From an uncultured Prevotellaceae bacterium (lineage in GTDB: Bacteria; Bacteroidota; Bacteroidia; Bacteroidales; Bacteroidaceae), in NCBI GenBank assembly GCA_902780025.1, contig CACZDV010000002.1:110196-174195 (forward strand): DNA of 64,000 nucleotides. Reading direction: 5' to 3'. Every line of letters begins with the position of its first letter. Position 1 is the first letter of the stretch. The translations under genes were made by a program, and so were the position numbers. A model generated the notes under the pieces. That model saw only the letters and a program-made list of their open reading frames with translations, was not told the DNA's origin and did not search any database. Below are positions 17,521-28,177 of the stretch, in pieces.

Positions 17521-17757
17521 TTATTTTGAATTCTCTTCGATATAAGCGATGGCATCGCCAACGGTACCAATCTTCTCAGCCTTATCGTCGGGAATTGAAA
17601 TGCCAAACTCCTTCTCAAACTCCATGATGAGCTCTACGGTGTCCAGTGAATCTGCACCCAGATCATTTGTGAAGCTTGCTTCGGGCTTAACCTCTGCTTC
17701 ATCTACACCTAACTTGTCTACAATAATTGCCTTTACTTTGCTTTCAATTTCTGACAT
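17521..17757 (-). CDS. acpP: Acyl carrier protein
   Basis: 78 aa, acidic, four-helix ACP with the phosphopantetheine serine in [10 protein letters not shown] (Ser37). First gene of the acpP-fabF-rnc operon. A TTACTTTG-like -7 element lies on the minus strand near 17835. The region 17840-18000 upstream is AT-rich with no other feature that I can name. Confidence 0.96.
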   Translation of the reverse strand: MSEIESKVKAIIVDKLGVDEAEVKPEASFTNDLGADSLDTVELIMEFEKEFGISIPDDKAEKIGTVGDAIAYIEENSK

Positions 17758-18009
17758 AATTTTGAATCTTTAAAATGTTAATAATTACTTGCTATCTTGA
17801 AAATTTTTACGGCCTTTTGCCGTTAGCGGGTGCAAAGTAACGAATTTTCCGTCAGTTACGCAAATTTTTTTAAGAAAAAGTGACTGCTTGTTGCACACTC
17901 GAGGGGTGTTTGTGCAAAAAATGGGGCCTTTTTCGTGTCTTTCGTACATTTATTTTGCAAATTTAAATGAAAAACTGCACTTTTAGTTGCAGGTTTCGAA
18001 AAGTTTCAG

Positions 18010-18017
18010 TAGCTTTG
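18010..18017 (+). promoter_or_regulatory. -7 box of the DUF4254 gene
   Basis: TAGCTTTG matches TAnnTTTG, 23 bases before ATG 18041. It excludes the in-frame upstream start at 17987. Confidence 0.65.
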
Positions 18018-18040
18018 CACACAGAAAACAATATATAGAC

Positions 18041-18649
18041 ATGTCATTCACAGAACAAGCTAACAAAATCTTCAATCAGGCCATCAACGATTACCACTTG
18101 ACGGACAATGTTGATACCCCCATTCAGAATCCCTACCAGCGCGACTCAATTGAGTACTCGCTCTACCTGAAATGTTGGATCGACACCGTTCAATGGCACT
18201 ATGAGGACATCATCCGCGATCCGCACATCGACCCCATCGAGGCATTGTCGTTGAAGCGTCGTATTGACCACAGCAATCAGGACCGTACCGATCTGGTAGA
18301 GGAAATCGACTCCTACTTCCGTCAGATTTACAGCGAAGTGAAGCCATTGCCCAATGCACGACTCAACACCGAGAGTCCTGCCTGGGCCGTCGACCGCCTG
18401 AGCATCCTGGCCCTTAAGATTTATCACATGAAGGAACAGGTAGACCGTACGGACGCTACCGATGAGCATCGCCAGCGTTGTCAGGCTAAGCTCGACGTGC
18501 TGCTGGAACAGCAGGTAGACCTCTCGACAGCCATCGACCAGTTATTGGAGGACATCGAGGCAGGGCGCATCTATATGAAGGTGTACCGTCAGATGAAGAT
18601 GTACAACGACCCATCGACTAACCCCGTACTTTATAAAGGTGAAAAGTAA
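18041..18649 (+). CDS. DUF4254 family protein
   Basis: A 202-aa helical soluble protein matching DUF4254, a family of unknown function usually found beside glycosyltransferase 9 genes in Bacteroidetes, as here. Recognisable parts are NDYHLTD near 20, NPY...DSIEYSLYLKCWIDTVQWHYEDIIRDP and SIDRLSIL-like AVDRLSILALKIYHM (~125). It is probably involved in cell-envelope glycan assembly with the next gene; this rests on the neighbourhood only. Confidence 0.8.
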   Translation: MSFTEQANKIFNQAINDYHLTDNVDTPIQNPYQRDSIEYSLYLKCWIDTVQWHYEDIIRDPHIDPIEALSLKRRIDHSNQDRTDLVEEIDSYFRQIYSEVKPLPNARLNTESPAWAVDRLSILALKIYHMKEQVDRTDATDEHRQRCQAKLDVLLEQQVDLSTAIDQLLEDIEAGRIYMKVYRQMKMYNDPSTNPVLYKGEK

Positions 18650-18690
18650 AAGGGCAAAGAAGTGAAAAGTGAAGGGTGAAGAAATAAAAA
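18641..18690 (+). repeat. Short tandem repeat of GTGAA(A)AG units
   Basis: Imperfect 7-8 nt repeats (GTGAAAAGT, GTGAAGGGT) fill the gap between DUF4254 and GT9 and run into the last codons of the former and the GTG start of the latter. It belongs to a family of such repeats found at ten or more places in the window. Confidence 0.7.
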
Positions 18691-18691
18691 G

Positions 18692-19762
18692 GTGAAGAAA
18701 GAGCATATTCTGATTATCCGCTTCTCGGCTATCGGTGATGTGGCGATGGCTGTTCCCGTGGTCTACTCGTTGGCTACGCAATATCCTGACCTACGCATCA
18801 CCGTCCTCAGCCGCAGGTTTGCCAGGCCGTTCTTCGACGACCTCGCTCCCAACGTCGACTTCATGGAGGCCGACCTGAAGGGAGAATACCGCGGTGTGAA
18901 GGGACTGAACGCCCTCTATCGCCGTTTGACTGCCAAACAGTTTACCAAGATTGCCGACCTGCACAACGTGCTACGCTCAGAATACCTACGCATGAGATTC
19001 AACATGGGACGCTATCGCGTGGAGCATATCAACAAGCATCGTCGCGATCGCCGCAAGCTCACCTCTTATAAAAATAAGGTACGCGCCCAACTGCGAACCC
19101 CTTTTGAGAACTACGCCGACGTGCTGGCCCGCCTGGGCTATCCCGTCAAGCTGGAGTTCACCTCACTTTTCCCACCCGAGGGCGGTAACCTGAACCTGCT
19201 GCCTGCCATCATCGGCCCCAAGAAGAACTTTGAACAATGGATTGGCGTAGCTCCCACTGCCGCACACCCAGGTAAGTGCTATCCTGTGGATCGTAGCCGT
19301 CAGGTTATTGAAGAGTTGCTCCGACGTCACCCACACGCCCGTATTTTCCTTTTTGGTCGCGGCCGCAAGGAGGACGAACTCTTCACGCAATGGTGCCGTG
19401 AGATTCCCCATTGTGTCTATGTGAGCCAGCATTTGGAAAACATGCAACAGGAGCTCATCCTCATGAGTCATCTTGACGTCATGCTGTCAATGGACTCCTC
19501 CAATATGCACATGGCCTCACTCACGGCCACCCCCGTTGTCAGCGTATGGGGAGCAACCCATCCCTACGGCGGCTTCATGGGGTGGAAACAACCTGCTGAG
19601 AACGCCATACAGGCCGACCTCGACTGCCGCCCCTGTAGTATCTATGGCAAGCGACCTTGTCGCCGGGGCGATCTGGCCTGCATGAACCTTATTCGTCCAG
19701 AAATCATCATTGAGAAAATAGAACAGATTATTAACCCTCAAACACCAAAAACAAGCTTATGA
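18692..19762 (+). CDS. Glycosyltransferase family 9 (heptosyltransferase-like)
   Basis: A 356-aa GT9 enzyme beginning [16 protein letters not shown], the family's N-terminal nucleotide-sugar fold. The second half has [20 protein letters not shown]...[10 protein letters not shown], the conserved GT9 donor site. A Cys-rich stretch ([12 protein letters not shown]...C) occurs near 315-335. It probably adds a heptose-like sugar to lipopolysaccharide core. The start is GTG, inside the upstream repeat. It overlaps the rubredoxin gene by four bases. Confidence 0.85.
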   Translation: MKKEHILIIRFSAIGDVAMAVPVVYSLATQYPDLRITVLSRRFARPFFDDLAPNVDFMEADLKGEYRGVKGLNALYRRLTAKQFTKIADLHNVLRSEYLRMRFNMGRYRVEHINKHRRDRRKLTSYKNKVRAQLRTPFENYADVLARLGYPVKLEFTSLFPPEGGNLNLLPAIIGPKKNFEQWIGVAPTAAHPGKCYPVDRSRQVIEELLRRHPHARIFLFGRGRKEDELFTQWCREIPHCVYVSQHLENMQQELILMSHLDVMLSMDSSNMHMASLTATPVVSVWGATHPYGGFMGWKQPAENAIQADLDCRPCSIYGKRPCRRGDLACMNLIRPEIIIEKIEQIINPQTPKTSL

Positions 19763-19923
19763 AAAAGTACGTATGCGACGTATGCGGTTACGTCTATGAT
19801 CCTGAAGCCGGCGATCCCGACAGTGGCATCCAGCCCGGCACCGCCTTTGAAGATATCCCAGAGGACTGGGTATGCCCCATCTGTGGCGTCGGCAAGAGCG
19901 ACTTCTCTCCCGCTGAAGACTAA
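19759..19923 (+). CDS. Rubredoxin
   Basis: A 54-aa protein missed by length cut-offs. Two CxxCG knuckles, [12 protein letters not shown] at the start and [13 protein letters not shown] at the end, bind one iron; the length is standard. It transfers single electrons in anaerobic metabolism, often to peroxide or oxygen reductases. It is coupled to the GT9 gene by ATGA, and the next gene is an iron-sulfur oxidoreductase fusion that could be a partner. Confidence 0.95.
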   Translation: MKKYVCDVCGYVYDPEAGDPDSGIQPGTAFEDIPEDWVCPICGVGKSDFSPAED

Positions 19924-19935
19924 CCACTAATCAAA

Positions 19936-19967
19936 GAGGTCTTTGGGGCGTATGCCCTAAGGACCTC
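19936..19967 (+). promoter_or_regulatory. Strong hairpin directly before the xpt-preA start
   Basis: GAGGTCTTT (19936-19944) pairs with AAGGACCTC (19959-19967), and inside it GGGGC pairs with GCCCT around a GTAT loop: ~14 bp in all. It ends three bases before ATG 19971 and lacks a T-run, so it is not an ordinary terminator. It should hide the ribosome-binding region and may control translation. Confidence 0.6.
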
Positions 19968-19970
19968 ATC

Positions 19971-22004
19971 ATGCCTATGAAATCATTGATTAATCGCATT
20001 TTGCAAGACGGCCACTGTCTGGATGGTGGGATATTGAAGGTTGACCGTTTTATTAATCACCAGATGGATCCTTACCTGATGAAGCAGGTAGCCGTGGAAT
20101 TAATGAACCGCTTTGCCCAGGCGAGACCCACAAAGATATTAACTGTAGAGGCATCGGGCATCGCACCAGCGGTGATGCTGGGGTATATGATGGAATTGCC
20201 CGTGGTATTTGCCAAGAAGAAAAAGCCGTCGACGATGAGTGATTTTCTGGCAACAACGGTGCGCTCGTTTACCAAGCAGAATGAATATACATTGATTATC
20301 AGCCGTGAATATCTCACAGCAGGAGACCGTGTGCTCTTTATCGATGACTTCTTGGCATTTGGCAACACAGGACTGGGTATCATGGACCTCTGCCGACAGG
20401 CAGGAGCCGAAATCGTGGGCATGGGCTTCATCATTGAGAAGGAGTTCCAAGGAGGCCGCAAAGTGCTGACAGAGGCTGGCATGAAGCATATTGAATCGTT
20501 AGCCATCATCGAGTCGTTGGAGAACAACCAGATAAAACTGAAAGGCGTCAAGATAAGGAAGGTGAATATCTACGAAGAAGCCAGCCGCTGTCTGCTGTGC
20601 CAAGATGCTCCCTGTACCAAAGCCTGCAAGACGGGTGACCCCGCCCGTGCCATCCGTGCCATCCGTTTTGACAACCACAAGCCCGCCCTTCGCTGGGTGA
20701 AGGACTGTAGCGATGGTGATCTGGAACGGGCAGAACAGGCCTGCATCCATTATAACTGGCCCATACGTATCAAGGAGATTGTTCATGCCATTCATAAGGA
20801 CGAAGTGGACGAGAGTCAATATCCGTCACTTGACATCAACTTTTGCGGCATCCATTGTGAAAATCCTTTCTTTCTGGCCTCTTCTGCCGTATGTACCAAT
20901 TACGAAATGGTGGCTCACGCTTTCGATGCCGGATGGGCTGGTGTATTCTATAAGACTATCTGCCTGCAAGAGATCAAGGAGGTATCGCCCCGTTTCGATG
21001 CCATGCACAACAACGCCACCCACGGCGACTTCTACGGTTTCCGCAATATGGAGCAGTTAAGTGAGAACCCGGTGGAGATGGATTTTGACATTCTGCGACG
21101 GCTAAAGCAAGACTATCCCACGAAGGTGGTGGTAGCCAGCATCATGGGGCAGACCGAAGAGGATTGGATAACATTGGCGAAGATGGCCGAAGAGGCTGGT
21201 TGCGATGCCGTAGAACTGAACTTCTCCTGTCCGCAGATGAAACACGAGGGCATGGGTAGCGATGTTGGCCAAAGTCCGGAATTGGTGAAGACCTTTACGT
21301 CTTGCGTCAAGAGTGCTGTTAAGATACCTGTTATTTCGAAGATGACGCCCAACATCACCCACATTGCCGAACCTGCCGAAGCCTGTATGCAGGCTGGTGC
21401 CGATGCCATATCAGCCATCAACACCATCAAGTCAGTGACGATGGACAGCGATGCAGAAGTAGCTGGACAGCGTACTATTTCTGGCTATTCCGGACGTGCT
21501 GTACGTCCCATTGCCCTGCGTCATGTGCTGGAGTTGGCACAGATGCCCGAAAAGCCTGTATTGAGTGGTATCGGCGGTATTGAGACGTGGCGCGATGCTT
21601 TGGAGTTTATCCAGTTAGGATGTAGCAATGTGCAGGTATGTACAGCTGTCATGCAGTATGGCTATCGCATTATCGACGACTTGGTGCTGGGTCTTCAGCG
21701 TTATCTTGCAAAGCGTGGCTTAACCTCGCTCGAATCTCTTGTGGGTGAGTCGTTGCCTTTGTTTATGAAACCCGATAACCTGAATCGTGACACCATTATT
21801 TATCCGAAATTCAACAAGGAACTCTGCGTAGGTTGTGGACGCTGTGAAGTGTCATGTAGCGACGGCGGTCATCAGGCTATTGTCTTTGACCGTACTACGC
21901 GTCAGCCCCGACTCGTTGGCACCAAGTGCGTAGGTTGTCACCTCTGCCGCATTGTGTGTCCTGCAGGTGCTATTGGTATGACGAAACGGATCCCCAAGAA
22001 ATAG
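19971..22004 (+). CDS. Fusion: xanthine phosphoribosyltransferase - dihydropyrimidine dehydrogenase-like PreA
   Basis: 677 aa. Residues 1-190 are a complete Xpt domain ([18 protein letters not shown] loop [14 protein letters not shown]), which salvages xanthine/guanine. Residues ~200-290 have [13 protein letters not shown]...C, the N-terminal Fe-S domain type of dihydropyrimidine dehydrogenase. Residues ~295-600 are the FMN dihydroorotate-dehydrogenase-like PreA barrel, and the tail holds two 4Fe-4S motifs ([22 protein letters not shown]). A single open frame joins purine salvage with pyrimidine reduction. It could start at Met1 or Met3. The stop is two bases from that of convergent mutS. Confidence 0.82.
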   Translation: MPMKSLINRILQDGHCLDGGILKVDRFINHQMDPYLMKQVAVELMNRFAQARPTKILTVEASGIAPAVMLGYMMELPVVFAKKKKPSTMSDFLATTVRSFTKQNEYTLIISREYLTAGDRVLFIDDFLAFGNTGLGIMDLCRQAGAEIVGMGFIIEKEFQGGRKVLTEAGMKHIESLAIIESLENNQIKLKGVKIRKVNIYEEASRCLLCQDAPCTKACKTGDPARAIRAIRFDNHKPALRWVKDCSDGDLERAEQACIHYNWPIRIKEIVHAIHKDEVDESQYPSLDINFCGIHCENPFFLASSAVCTNYEMVAHAFDAGWAGVFYKTICLQEIKEVSPRFDAMHNNATHGDFYGFRNMEQLSENPVEMDFDILRRLKQDYPTKVVVASIMGQTEEDWITLAKMAEEAGCDAVELNFSCPQMKHEGMGSDVGQSPELVKTFTSCVKSAVKIPVISKMTPNITHIAEPAEACMQAGADAISAINTIKSVTMDSDAEVAGQRTISGYSGRAVRPIALRHVLELAQMPEKPVLSGIGGIETWRDALEFIQLGCSNVQVCTAVMQYGYRIIDDLVLGLQRYLAKRGLTSLESLVGESLPLFMKPDNLNRDTIIYPKFNKELCVGCGRCEVSCSDGGHQAIVFDRTTRQPRLVGTKCVGCHLCRIVCPAGAIGMTKRIPKK

Positions 22005-22006
22005 CA

Positions 22007-24628
22007 TTACTTTCCGCTGACAATCTTCTTGATATCGTTCAGCTTGTTAAGGGCTTCGAGAGGAGTGAGGTTGTTAACGTCGAGTCCAAGAATCTCATCA
22101 CGCACTTGACAAAGCACAGGGTCGTCAAGCTGGAAGAACGAGAGTTGCATCCCTTCACGACTGTTGGCTATTTCGGCTGTTGGCTTGCCAACGGTTCCTA
22201 CACCTGCATTATCATTCTCCAACTGTTTCAGGATGACGTTGGCGCGCTTTACTATCGAGCGCGGCATACCGGCAATTTCCGCCACATGGATACCAAAAGA
22301 ATGTTCGGATCCTCCACGTTCTAACTTACGCAGGAATATAACCTTTCCATCGACTTCCTTTACTGAGACGTTATAGTTCTTGATGCGGGAAAAGTTTTTC
22401 TCCATCTCGTTCAGTTCATGATAGTGGGTAGCAAAAAGCGTTCGCGGATGTCCGCCCTTCTGATTCTCATGCAGATATTCCACGATAGCCCACGCGATGG
22501 AGATTCCGTCGTAGGTAGAGGTGCCGCGACCTAACTCGTCGAAAAGTACCAATGAGCGACTGCTGACGTTATTAAGGATGTTTGATGCCTCTGTCATCTC
22601 CACCATAAAAGTCGACTCACCCAAGGAAATGTTGTCGCTCGCTCCCACACGGGTAAATATTTTGTCGACCAGTCCTATATGGGCCGACTCTGCGGGCACG
22701 AAGCAGCCAACTTGAGCCAGCAGCACGATGAGGGCCGTCTGACGCAATAGTGCCGATTTACCAGCCATATTGGGACCCGTGATGATGATAATCTGCTGGC
22801 GTTCGTTGTCGAGTTGAATATCGTTGGGAATGTATTGCTCGCCTAAGGGCAGTTCCTGTTCGATGACAGGATGACGACCTTGCCGAATGTCGAGCACCGT
22901 GCTGTCGTCAATGACGGGACGTATGTAGCGGTTTTCCTCAGCCGTCTTGGCAAAGGCAAGCAGACAGTCGAGATGTGCCAGGATATTGGCATTGATCTGT
23001 ATCTGCGGTATGAACTCCTGCATAGCCAAGACTAACTCGTTAAAAAGTCTGGACTCCAATGATAGTATCTTGTCCTCAGCACCTAAGATTTTCTCCTCAT
23101 ATTCTTTCAGTTCCTGAGTAATGTAACGCTCGGCCTGTGCCAACGTCTGCTTACGCACCCACTCCTGCGGCACCAAATCCTTATACGTGTTGCGCACTTC
23201 CAGATAGTAGCCGAACACGTTGTTATAGCCAATCTTCAACGATTGTATACCCGTCAACTCGGCCTCGCGCTGCTGAATCTGAAGCAGGTAGTCCTTACCG
23301 CTATAGGCAATGTGACGCAAATCGTCCAGTTCTGCGTTTACGCCGTCGCGGATGACACCACCCTTCGCCACTAATTGCGGCGGGTCGTTCTGTATCTCGT
23401 GTTCGATGCGGTCGCGAAGCGATTCACAGAGGCTAAGCCGTTCACCAACCCTTTGCAATGCTTCGTTCTTAGCATAGAGACAAGCCGTCTTGATTGGCTG
23501 AATAGCTTGTAACGCTATTTTCAACTGTACTACTTCACGAGGCGACACACGTCCGACGGCTACCTTCGAAATTATGCGTTCCAGGTCGCCCATACGGTGC
23601 AGTTGGTCATTAATACATTGGCGGAACTCCGGTTCCCGGTAGTAGTACTCTACAATGTCGAGCCGCTCGTTGATGGGCCGTTCATCTTTCAACGGAAAGA
23701 CCAGCCAACGGCGCAACAGGCGACCACCCATCGGCGACACCGTCTTGTCGACCACATCGAGCAACGACTTACCGTCATCCTGCATGGGCTGTATCAGCTC
23801 CAGAGAACGGATGGTGAACTTATCGAGTCGTACATATTTCTCTTCCTCAATACGTTGCAACGAAGTGATATGGGCTATCTGTGTGTGCTGTGTCAGTTCC
23901 AGATACTGCAGAATGGCACCTGCGGCAATCATGCCGTTCTTCAGATGATCCACACCAAAGCCCTTCATGTTCTTAACCTTAAAGTGCTTTAGCAGTTTTT
24001 GTATGGCACTCTGTTCCGTAAACACCCAGTCGTCAAGTTCAAAGGTGAAGAACTTCGCACCGTAGTGCAACTCAAAGTCCTTCTTCCGCTGGCGGTCCAC
24101 CAGCACTTCTTTGGGCTGTAGGTTACCTAACATCTTTTCCACATAGTCGTAAGTTCCCTCACCAGTCAGGAACTCACCGGTCGAGATGTCGAGGAAACTG
24201 ACGCCACAGGCTGACTTTCCGAAGTGGACGGCACACAGGAAGTTGTTTTCTTTATAGTTCAGCACATTGTCGCTGAGAGCTACACCTGGTGTCACCAACT
24301 CGGTAATGCCGCGCTTGACAAGCTTCTTTGTCAGCTTCGGGTCTTCCAACTGATCGCAGATGGCTACGCGCTTACCTGCCCGGATGAGTTTCGGCAGATA
24401 AGTGTCGAGGGCGTGATGGGGAAAACCTGCCATCTCGTCACCCTTGTTATAACCGTTATTACGGTGCGTCAGCGTGATACCCAGTATCTTCGCCGCCGTC
24501 ACGGCATCTTCGCAGTAAGTCTCGTAGAAGTCACCGCATCGGAACAGCAGCACCGCGTCAGGATGCTTTGCCTTCAGGTCGAAGAACTGCTTCATCATCG
24601 GGGTCAGTTCCCCGTCTTTCTTTGCCAT
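22007..24628 (-). CDS. mutS: DNA mismatch repair protein MutS
   Basis: 873 aa, full-length MutS. The N-terminal mismatch-reading Phe is in [10 protein letters not shown] (~residue 35), the clamp and lever domains follow, and the ATPase has Walker [15 protein letters not shown] (~620), [16 protein letters not shown] and ATHYHEL. It recognises base mismatches and recruits MutL. Transcribed alone, leftward. Confidence 0.97.
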   Translation of the reverse strand: MAKKDGELTPMMKQFFDLKAKHPDAVLLFRCGDFYETYCEDAVTAAKILGITLTHRNNGYNKGDEMAGFPHHALDTYLPKLIRAGKRVAICDQLEDPKLTKKLVKRGITELVTPGVALSDNVLNYKENNFLCAVHFGKSACGVSFLDISTGEFLTGEGTYDYVEKMLGNLQPKEVLVDRQRKKDFELHYGAKFFTFELDDWVFTEQSAIQKLLKHFKVKNMKGFGVDHLKNGMIAAGAILQYLELTQHTQIAHITSLQRIEEEKYVRLDKFTIRSLELIQPMQDDGKSLLDVVDKTVSPMGGRLLRRWLVFPLKDERPINERLDIVEYYYREPEFRQCINDQLHRMGDLERIISKVAVGRVSPREVVQLKIALQAIQPIKTACLYAKNEALQRVGERLSLCESLRDRIEHEIQNDPPQLVAKGGVIRDGVNAELDDLRHIAYSGKDYLLQIQQREAELTGIQSLKIGYNNVFGYYLEVRNTYKDLVPQEWVRKQTLAQAERYITQELKEYEEKILGAEDKILSLESRLFNELVLAMQEFIPQIQINANILAHLDCLLAFAKTAEENRYIRPVIDDSTVLDIRQGRHPVIEQELPLGEQYIPNDIQLDNERQQIIIITGPNMAGKSALLRQTALIVLLAQVGCFVPAESAHIGLVDKIFTRVGASDNISLGESTFMVEMTEASNILNNVSSRSLVLFDELGRGTSTYDGISIAWAIVEYLHENQKGGHPRTLFATHYHELNEMEKNFSRIKNYNVSVKEVDGKVIFLRKLERGGSEHSFGIHVAEIAGMPRSIVKRANVILKQLENDNAGVGTVGKPTAEIANSREGMQLSFFQLDDPVLCQVRDEILGLDVNNLTPLEALNKLNDIKKIVSGK

Positions 24629-24685
24629 CTGTCTGTTTTCTTGTTTTCAGCGTACAAAGGTACAACTTTTTTCCGAAAAACCCAC

Positions 24686-26749
24686 TTAATCTTTCACAAG
24701 TTTTATACGGTGTTGGCGTTGCCCTGCCTTCCAAGAAATAATATAAATTCCTGTAGGATAAGACTGCAGACTGAAATCATCGGTAGCGCGGAAAGAGCCT
24801 ACCAAGCGACCAGCAGCATTATAGACATTGACCATGAAGACCAGTCCTTCAGGACGCTCCCCGCCAAAATGCAGGCGACTCGTAGTGGGATCATAGGCCA
24901 ACGCATAGTCGCCGTAAACATCATCGATACCCGTGTCGATGACGCTACCTGCCTTCACGATGTTCCATAGGCGGTTGGTTGACGAGGCGTTGCGGTCGTC
25001 GCTGGTATAACTGACTATCGGCGTTCCGTTGGAAGCATTTCCGCCGTTGAGATTGGCTGCATGCTGGCTCCACAAGCTGACAAGGTTATACTGGTTATTG
25101 CTTTGACGTACGATATCCCACTGCTGGTGAATGTCCGTAGAGTCAGCTTCTGCCAGACAAAGATGACTGCCCGTCATTGTTGTGGCCGTACTTCCGGCAG
25201 GCGTTGGGTCGGCAAGGGCTTGTCCCGTGGCCCGGTTGGTAATAAATAAGTAACCATTGGACAGATTCGTGATATACCATTGCTGGGTGTCGCTGTCCGT
25301 ATTTCTTGCCCATGCCGTCACCTCGCCAGTCTCTATATTCGCGTCAAAGCAGGTATTCGTCTTCACATTCTGGATGGCGTAATAGCTCTGTTGATCGGCC
25401 TTGAAGTCGGGCACCTTCTCTTCCGGCTCCGCAGGCGGCAAATCGGGCAGCATAGCCGCAAAGGCTGTAGTCAGATAATCCATGTGGCGGTGGATGAACG
25501 TGCGCACATCCTCCACATAATCGTCGTAGGTAGAGTAGAGCACTCGCTCACGCAATACCTTCCTATTGATGCCCCACCGTTCATAATTCAGCTGTTGCGA
25601 TTCATCGATGAGAGCGGTCAGACTGTCAATCTTGTGGTTCAGATACTGCTCCAATCCGGCATTCACAAGTTCACGATAACGGCGGTTGATAAGCTGCGCA
25701 AACCAAGGGTCTTTCCACATCGTCGCCACCCAATCGCGACAACCGCCACCCGAACTGCCATAGCCTACATCCTTCATCAGCTGTTGTTCCGTATTGTTGG
25801 TGCCGCCACGGTCTGTACGGCTGTCGTTGTTATAGGCAATATCGTAGTCCCAGAGTGGTCCCCAGTAGAGTCGCTCGTCATCTTGCTGCTTATAGAAATA
25901 GGTACTGAAAAAGCCGTCCACATTGGCGCTGACTTCCGTACATATATACCAGTTGGCCAATGAGACAGAGTCTATGCGAGGGCGGTAGCCCGTCTGCGGG
26001 TCATCAAACGTACGCGAAAACAAGCGTGTCTCAAAATCCTGAACGGACTGCTGGATGTAGTTCAGCTGCCGGCGGTCTATCTCGTCTTCATCAGGATAAT
26101 GCACACGTACAGGCACCCTATTGCGACTGGTATAAAACCCCGTTTTACCCGACACGAAGTCCTTGAATCCGTCTGCCTCCAATAAATAACCGCCGGTGAT
26201 AATGCTTGTGTCGGCTAACGGATAGTCCTGTTCAACCACATTGACACGATGGGGCCTGACATCCACCTGATCAGACAGTTGGTAGTTTCCCACAAACTGA
26301 CCGTTGACGGTCAAGTCAACGAACTTGGCGGCAGGATTGAAAGGCAAGCCGGCAAATTCACCCATCAAACTGGTCAGGGCATTACGCAAAAGTGTCTTGT
26401 CGGCATGGTTGGCCAATAGCGTCCACTTCTTGGTGTTGGGCCGTCCCTTTCCCAACAGCTTCACCTTTTCATTGAACTTCAGTTTATAAGGCTTCTTGGC
26501 AAGGCTTGCTGTCGAGTTGCCACGTACGCGTATCTGCAGGGAGTCGTAGAAAGCAACGTTGTTGGCCTCGTCTACATACCACATCCGTGCATAAACCATC
26601 GTTGTCTTGCTGGTAATGGGATTGCCCGTGAAGGTGTTGATATAGACATGGGGCAGATTCGTCAGCCTGACATGTTGTTCATCATTCTGAGCCGATGTGC
26701 CGACAGCCAGCATCAGCATCATCGTGGTTGTTAGTAGATATCGTTTCAT
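24686..26749 (-). CDS. Secreted CotH-family protein with ricin-type lectin domain and T9SS tail
   Basis: 687 aa with a signal peptide (MKRYLLTTTMMLMLAVGTSAQ). Residues ~65-390 are a CotH-like kinase domain (VRGNSTASLAKKPYKLKF; WGPLWDYDIAYNN), a secreted atypical kinase fold. Residues ~450-590 carry QQW-type ricin B repeats that would bind sugar. The last ~70 residues (VNVYNAAGRLVGSF...YPTGIYIISW) form a type IX sorting domain. The product is probably exported to the surface. Substrate unknown. Confidence 0.8.
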   Translation of the reverse strand: MKRYLLTTTMMLMLAVGTSAQNDEQHVRLTNLPHVYINTFTGNPITSKTTMVYARMWYVDEANNVAFYDSLQIRVRGNSTASLAKKPYKLKFNEKVKLLGKGRPNTKKWTLLANHADKTLLRNALTSLMGEFAGLPFNPAAKFVDLTVNGQFVGNYQLSDQVDVRPHRVNVVEQDYPLADTSIITGGYLLEADGFKDFVSGKTGFYTSRNRVPVRVHYPDEDEIDRRQLNYIQQSVQDFETRLFSRTFDDPQTGYRPRIDSVSLANWYICTEVSANVDGFFSTYFYKQQDDERLYWGPLWDYDIAYNNDSRTDRGGTNNTEQQLMKDVGYGSSGGGCRDWVATMWKDPWFAQLINRRYRELVNAGLEQYLNHKIDSLTALIDESQQLNYERWGINRKVLRERVLYSTYDDYVEDVRTFIHRHMDYLTTAFAAMLPDLPPAEPEEKVPDFKADQQSYYAIQNVKTNTCFDANIETGEVTAWARNTDSDTQQWYITNLSNGYLFITNRATGQALADPTPAGSTATTMTGSHLCLAEADSTDIHQQWDIVRQSNNQYNLVSLWSQHAANLNGGNASNGTPIVSYTSDDRNASSTNRLWNIVKAGSVIDTGIDDVYGDYALAYDPTTSRLHFGGERPEGLVFMVNVYNAAGRLVGSFRATDDFSLQSYPTGIYIISWKAGQRQHRIKLVKD

Positions 26750-26779
26750 TTAGTTTGTATAGTTTGTAGTCTTCTTGTA

Positions 26780-27985
26780 TTATTTCCTAAGCAATCGAAG
26801 AACGGCTTTGTCAAGCGATTCCGTGGGTTCGATGATATTATAGTCTTGCCAGAAAGTTGGATCACGGAAATAGTCGACTTTGTCGAAGAAAGCATCGCGC
26901 TGGTCAAATGAGTCGCGGCCGCTGATGGGCTGCACGTCTTCACTTGTCTTGCTGGTCACGGCCATCTCACAGAAGGCGGCAAACGAAGTGGCAAAGAGCC
27001 GCCGTTTCCAGTCGCAATTGAAGCGGAACGTCGTGCGCAGATAACTGATACGGGTCACCTCGCCCTCATTGCGATAGTCTATCAGCAACGACAGTTCCTT
27101 GGGGCGGAAGCGAACACCTGCGGGCTTCTTGATTAACATGATATTAGTGGCCTTCTGGCGGTCGGACATATCAAGTGTCAGTTCTGCGCGGGTGAAGGCC
27201 ATCGTCTCCTGATCAATATAGAATTTTCCATTATAGAGTGCGTAGGATACCACGCGACGTGGCTTCATGGCGACCACGTACTGCATACGGTCGCCTATGG
27301 TCGTCGGCGACTCCATCCGGAAGTCGTAGTTGTCAAGTTCCTCATGGTTCAGCAGGAATTCCGTATTCTTGACTATGTCAAGTTGAACGGGCACCACAGG
27401 GCCGCCCATCACTTTTATGCCCAGCGTGTCGCCCTGCTTGGAGCTTAGTAATCGACGCCCCTTACGGATAGCCACGCGGTCGCCTCTGACACCTTTGCTG
27501 TAACTTGTCTTATACATATCCACCACGCCCTCGGCCACACAGATATAATGTTGCCGCTTCATGGCCGTTTCACGATAGAAACAGCGGTATAGTTCGGGAT
27601 GCTGACTATAGTTCTTGGGAATTTTGCTAATGGCAGTTTCCATTAGTTCACGTGGGTCTTCAGCTATGACCAGTACTTCGCGCAACTGGATGGCTGTGGG
27701 TTGAAGACGTATATTCAAGCGTTCTGCGGATTTTCCGTTTAGAACGATTCGCTCGGGACGGAAACCTACATGTGTCACTACGACAGCTGCTGGCTGATTC
27801 TCGGTTTTAAGAATGAAAAAGCCGTCGTCGTTGGTAACCACCGACAAACCATCTGCCGTCACACTGGCACCCGATACCACCTGACCCGTAGCCCCATTGA
27901 CCACAACGCCGCTGACGGTAGCTTTCTGGGCCATCGCCATCAACGCAGTCAATATTGACAACAGAATCAGTACGCTTCTTTTCAT
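26780..27985 (-). CDS. Carboxypeptidase-regulatory-like outer envelope protein
   Basis: 401 aa with a signal peptide ending MAMAQ. Residues ~22-95 are a CarboxypepD_reg-like beta-sandwich (SGVVVNGATGQVVSGASV; THVGFRPE), as at the N-terminus of TonB-linked proteins, but no plug or barrel follows. The remainder resembles DUF5686-type surface proteins without a named function. It lies downstream (leftward) promoter TATATTTG at 28004-28011 and precedes the CotH gene by 30 bases, so the two probably form an operon. Confidence 0.7.
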   Translation of the reverse strand: MKRSVLILLSILTALMAMAQKATVSGVVVNGATGQVVSGASVTADGLSVVTNDDGFFILKTENQPAAVVVTHVGFRPERIVLNGKSAERLNIRLQPTAIQLREVLVIAEDPRELMETAISKIPKNYSQHPELYRCFYRETAMKRQHYICVAEGVVDMYKTSYSKGVRGDRVAIRKGRRLLSSKQGDTLGIKVMGGPVVPVQLDIVKNTEFLLNHEELDNYDFRMESPTTIGDRMQYVVAMKPRRVVSYALYNGKFYIDQETMAFTRAELTLDMSDRQKATNIMLIKKPAGVRFRPKELSLLIDYRNEGEVTRISYLRTTFRFNCDWKRRLFATSFAAFCEMAVTSKTSEDVQPISGRDSFDQRDAFFDKVDYFRDPTFWQDYNIIEPTESLDKAVLRLLRK

Positions 27986-28003
27986 CCTTATTTATTCTCT
28001 GTG

Positions 28004-28011
28004 CAAATATA
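28004..28011 (-). promoter_or_regulatory. -7 box of the carboxypeptidase-regulatory-like gene
   Basis: On the minus strand the sequence reads TATATTTG, about 20 bases before the ATG at 27985. Confidence 0.6.
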
Positions 28012-28075
28012 GCCTTTTTTACTCAAACGACAAAACATTTTCATAAAAATTAGAGATGTTTAGACAGAAATCCGG

Positions 28076-28146
28076 TACTTTTGTCCGTTTTGTCCAAACA
28101 CCAAACACACAAAGAAAGCCGGAAGTTTGGAACTTCCGTTTTTTTT
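28076..28146 (+). ncRNA. Candidate short transcript (promoter plus terminator) upstream of pyrE
   Basis: TACTTTTG at 28076-28083 fits the -7 box, and a perfect intrinsic terminator follows: CGGAAGTT (28120-28127), loop TGG, AACTTCCG (28131-28138) and eight T. The pyrE promoter begins right after it. Since the gene to the left is divergent, no other plus-strand transcript needs this terminator. An RNA of ~55 nt, or an insulator for the pyrE promoter, is implied. Confidence 0.45.
28120..28146 (+). terminator. Intrinsic terminator before pyrE
   Basis: 8-bp perfect stem, three-base loop, T8 tail. Confidence 0.8.
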
Positions 28147-28149
28147 ACG

Positions 28150-28157
28150 TACCTTTG
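28150..28157 (+). promoter_or_regulatory. -7 box of pyrE
   Basis: TACCTTTG, 20 bases before ATG 28178; it excludes the in-frame upstream start at 28127, which would lie inside the terminator. Confidence 0.75.
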
Positions 28158-28177
28158 CACCCAAAACGGAGAGATTT

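Noticed and set aside
24224-24970. A plus-strand 248-aa ORF over mutS and the CotH gene
   Set aside because: It spans two well-supported minus-strand genes and their gap; no domain seen.
28127-28177. Upstream start for pyrE
   Set aside because: It would lie within the intrinsic terminator and before the -7 box.
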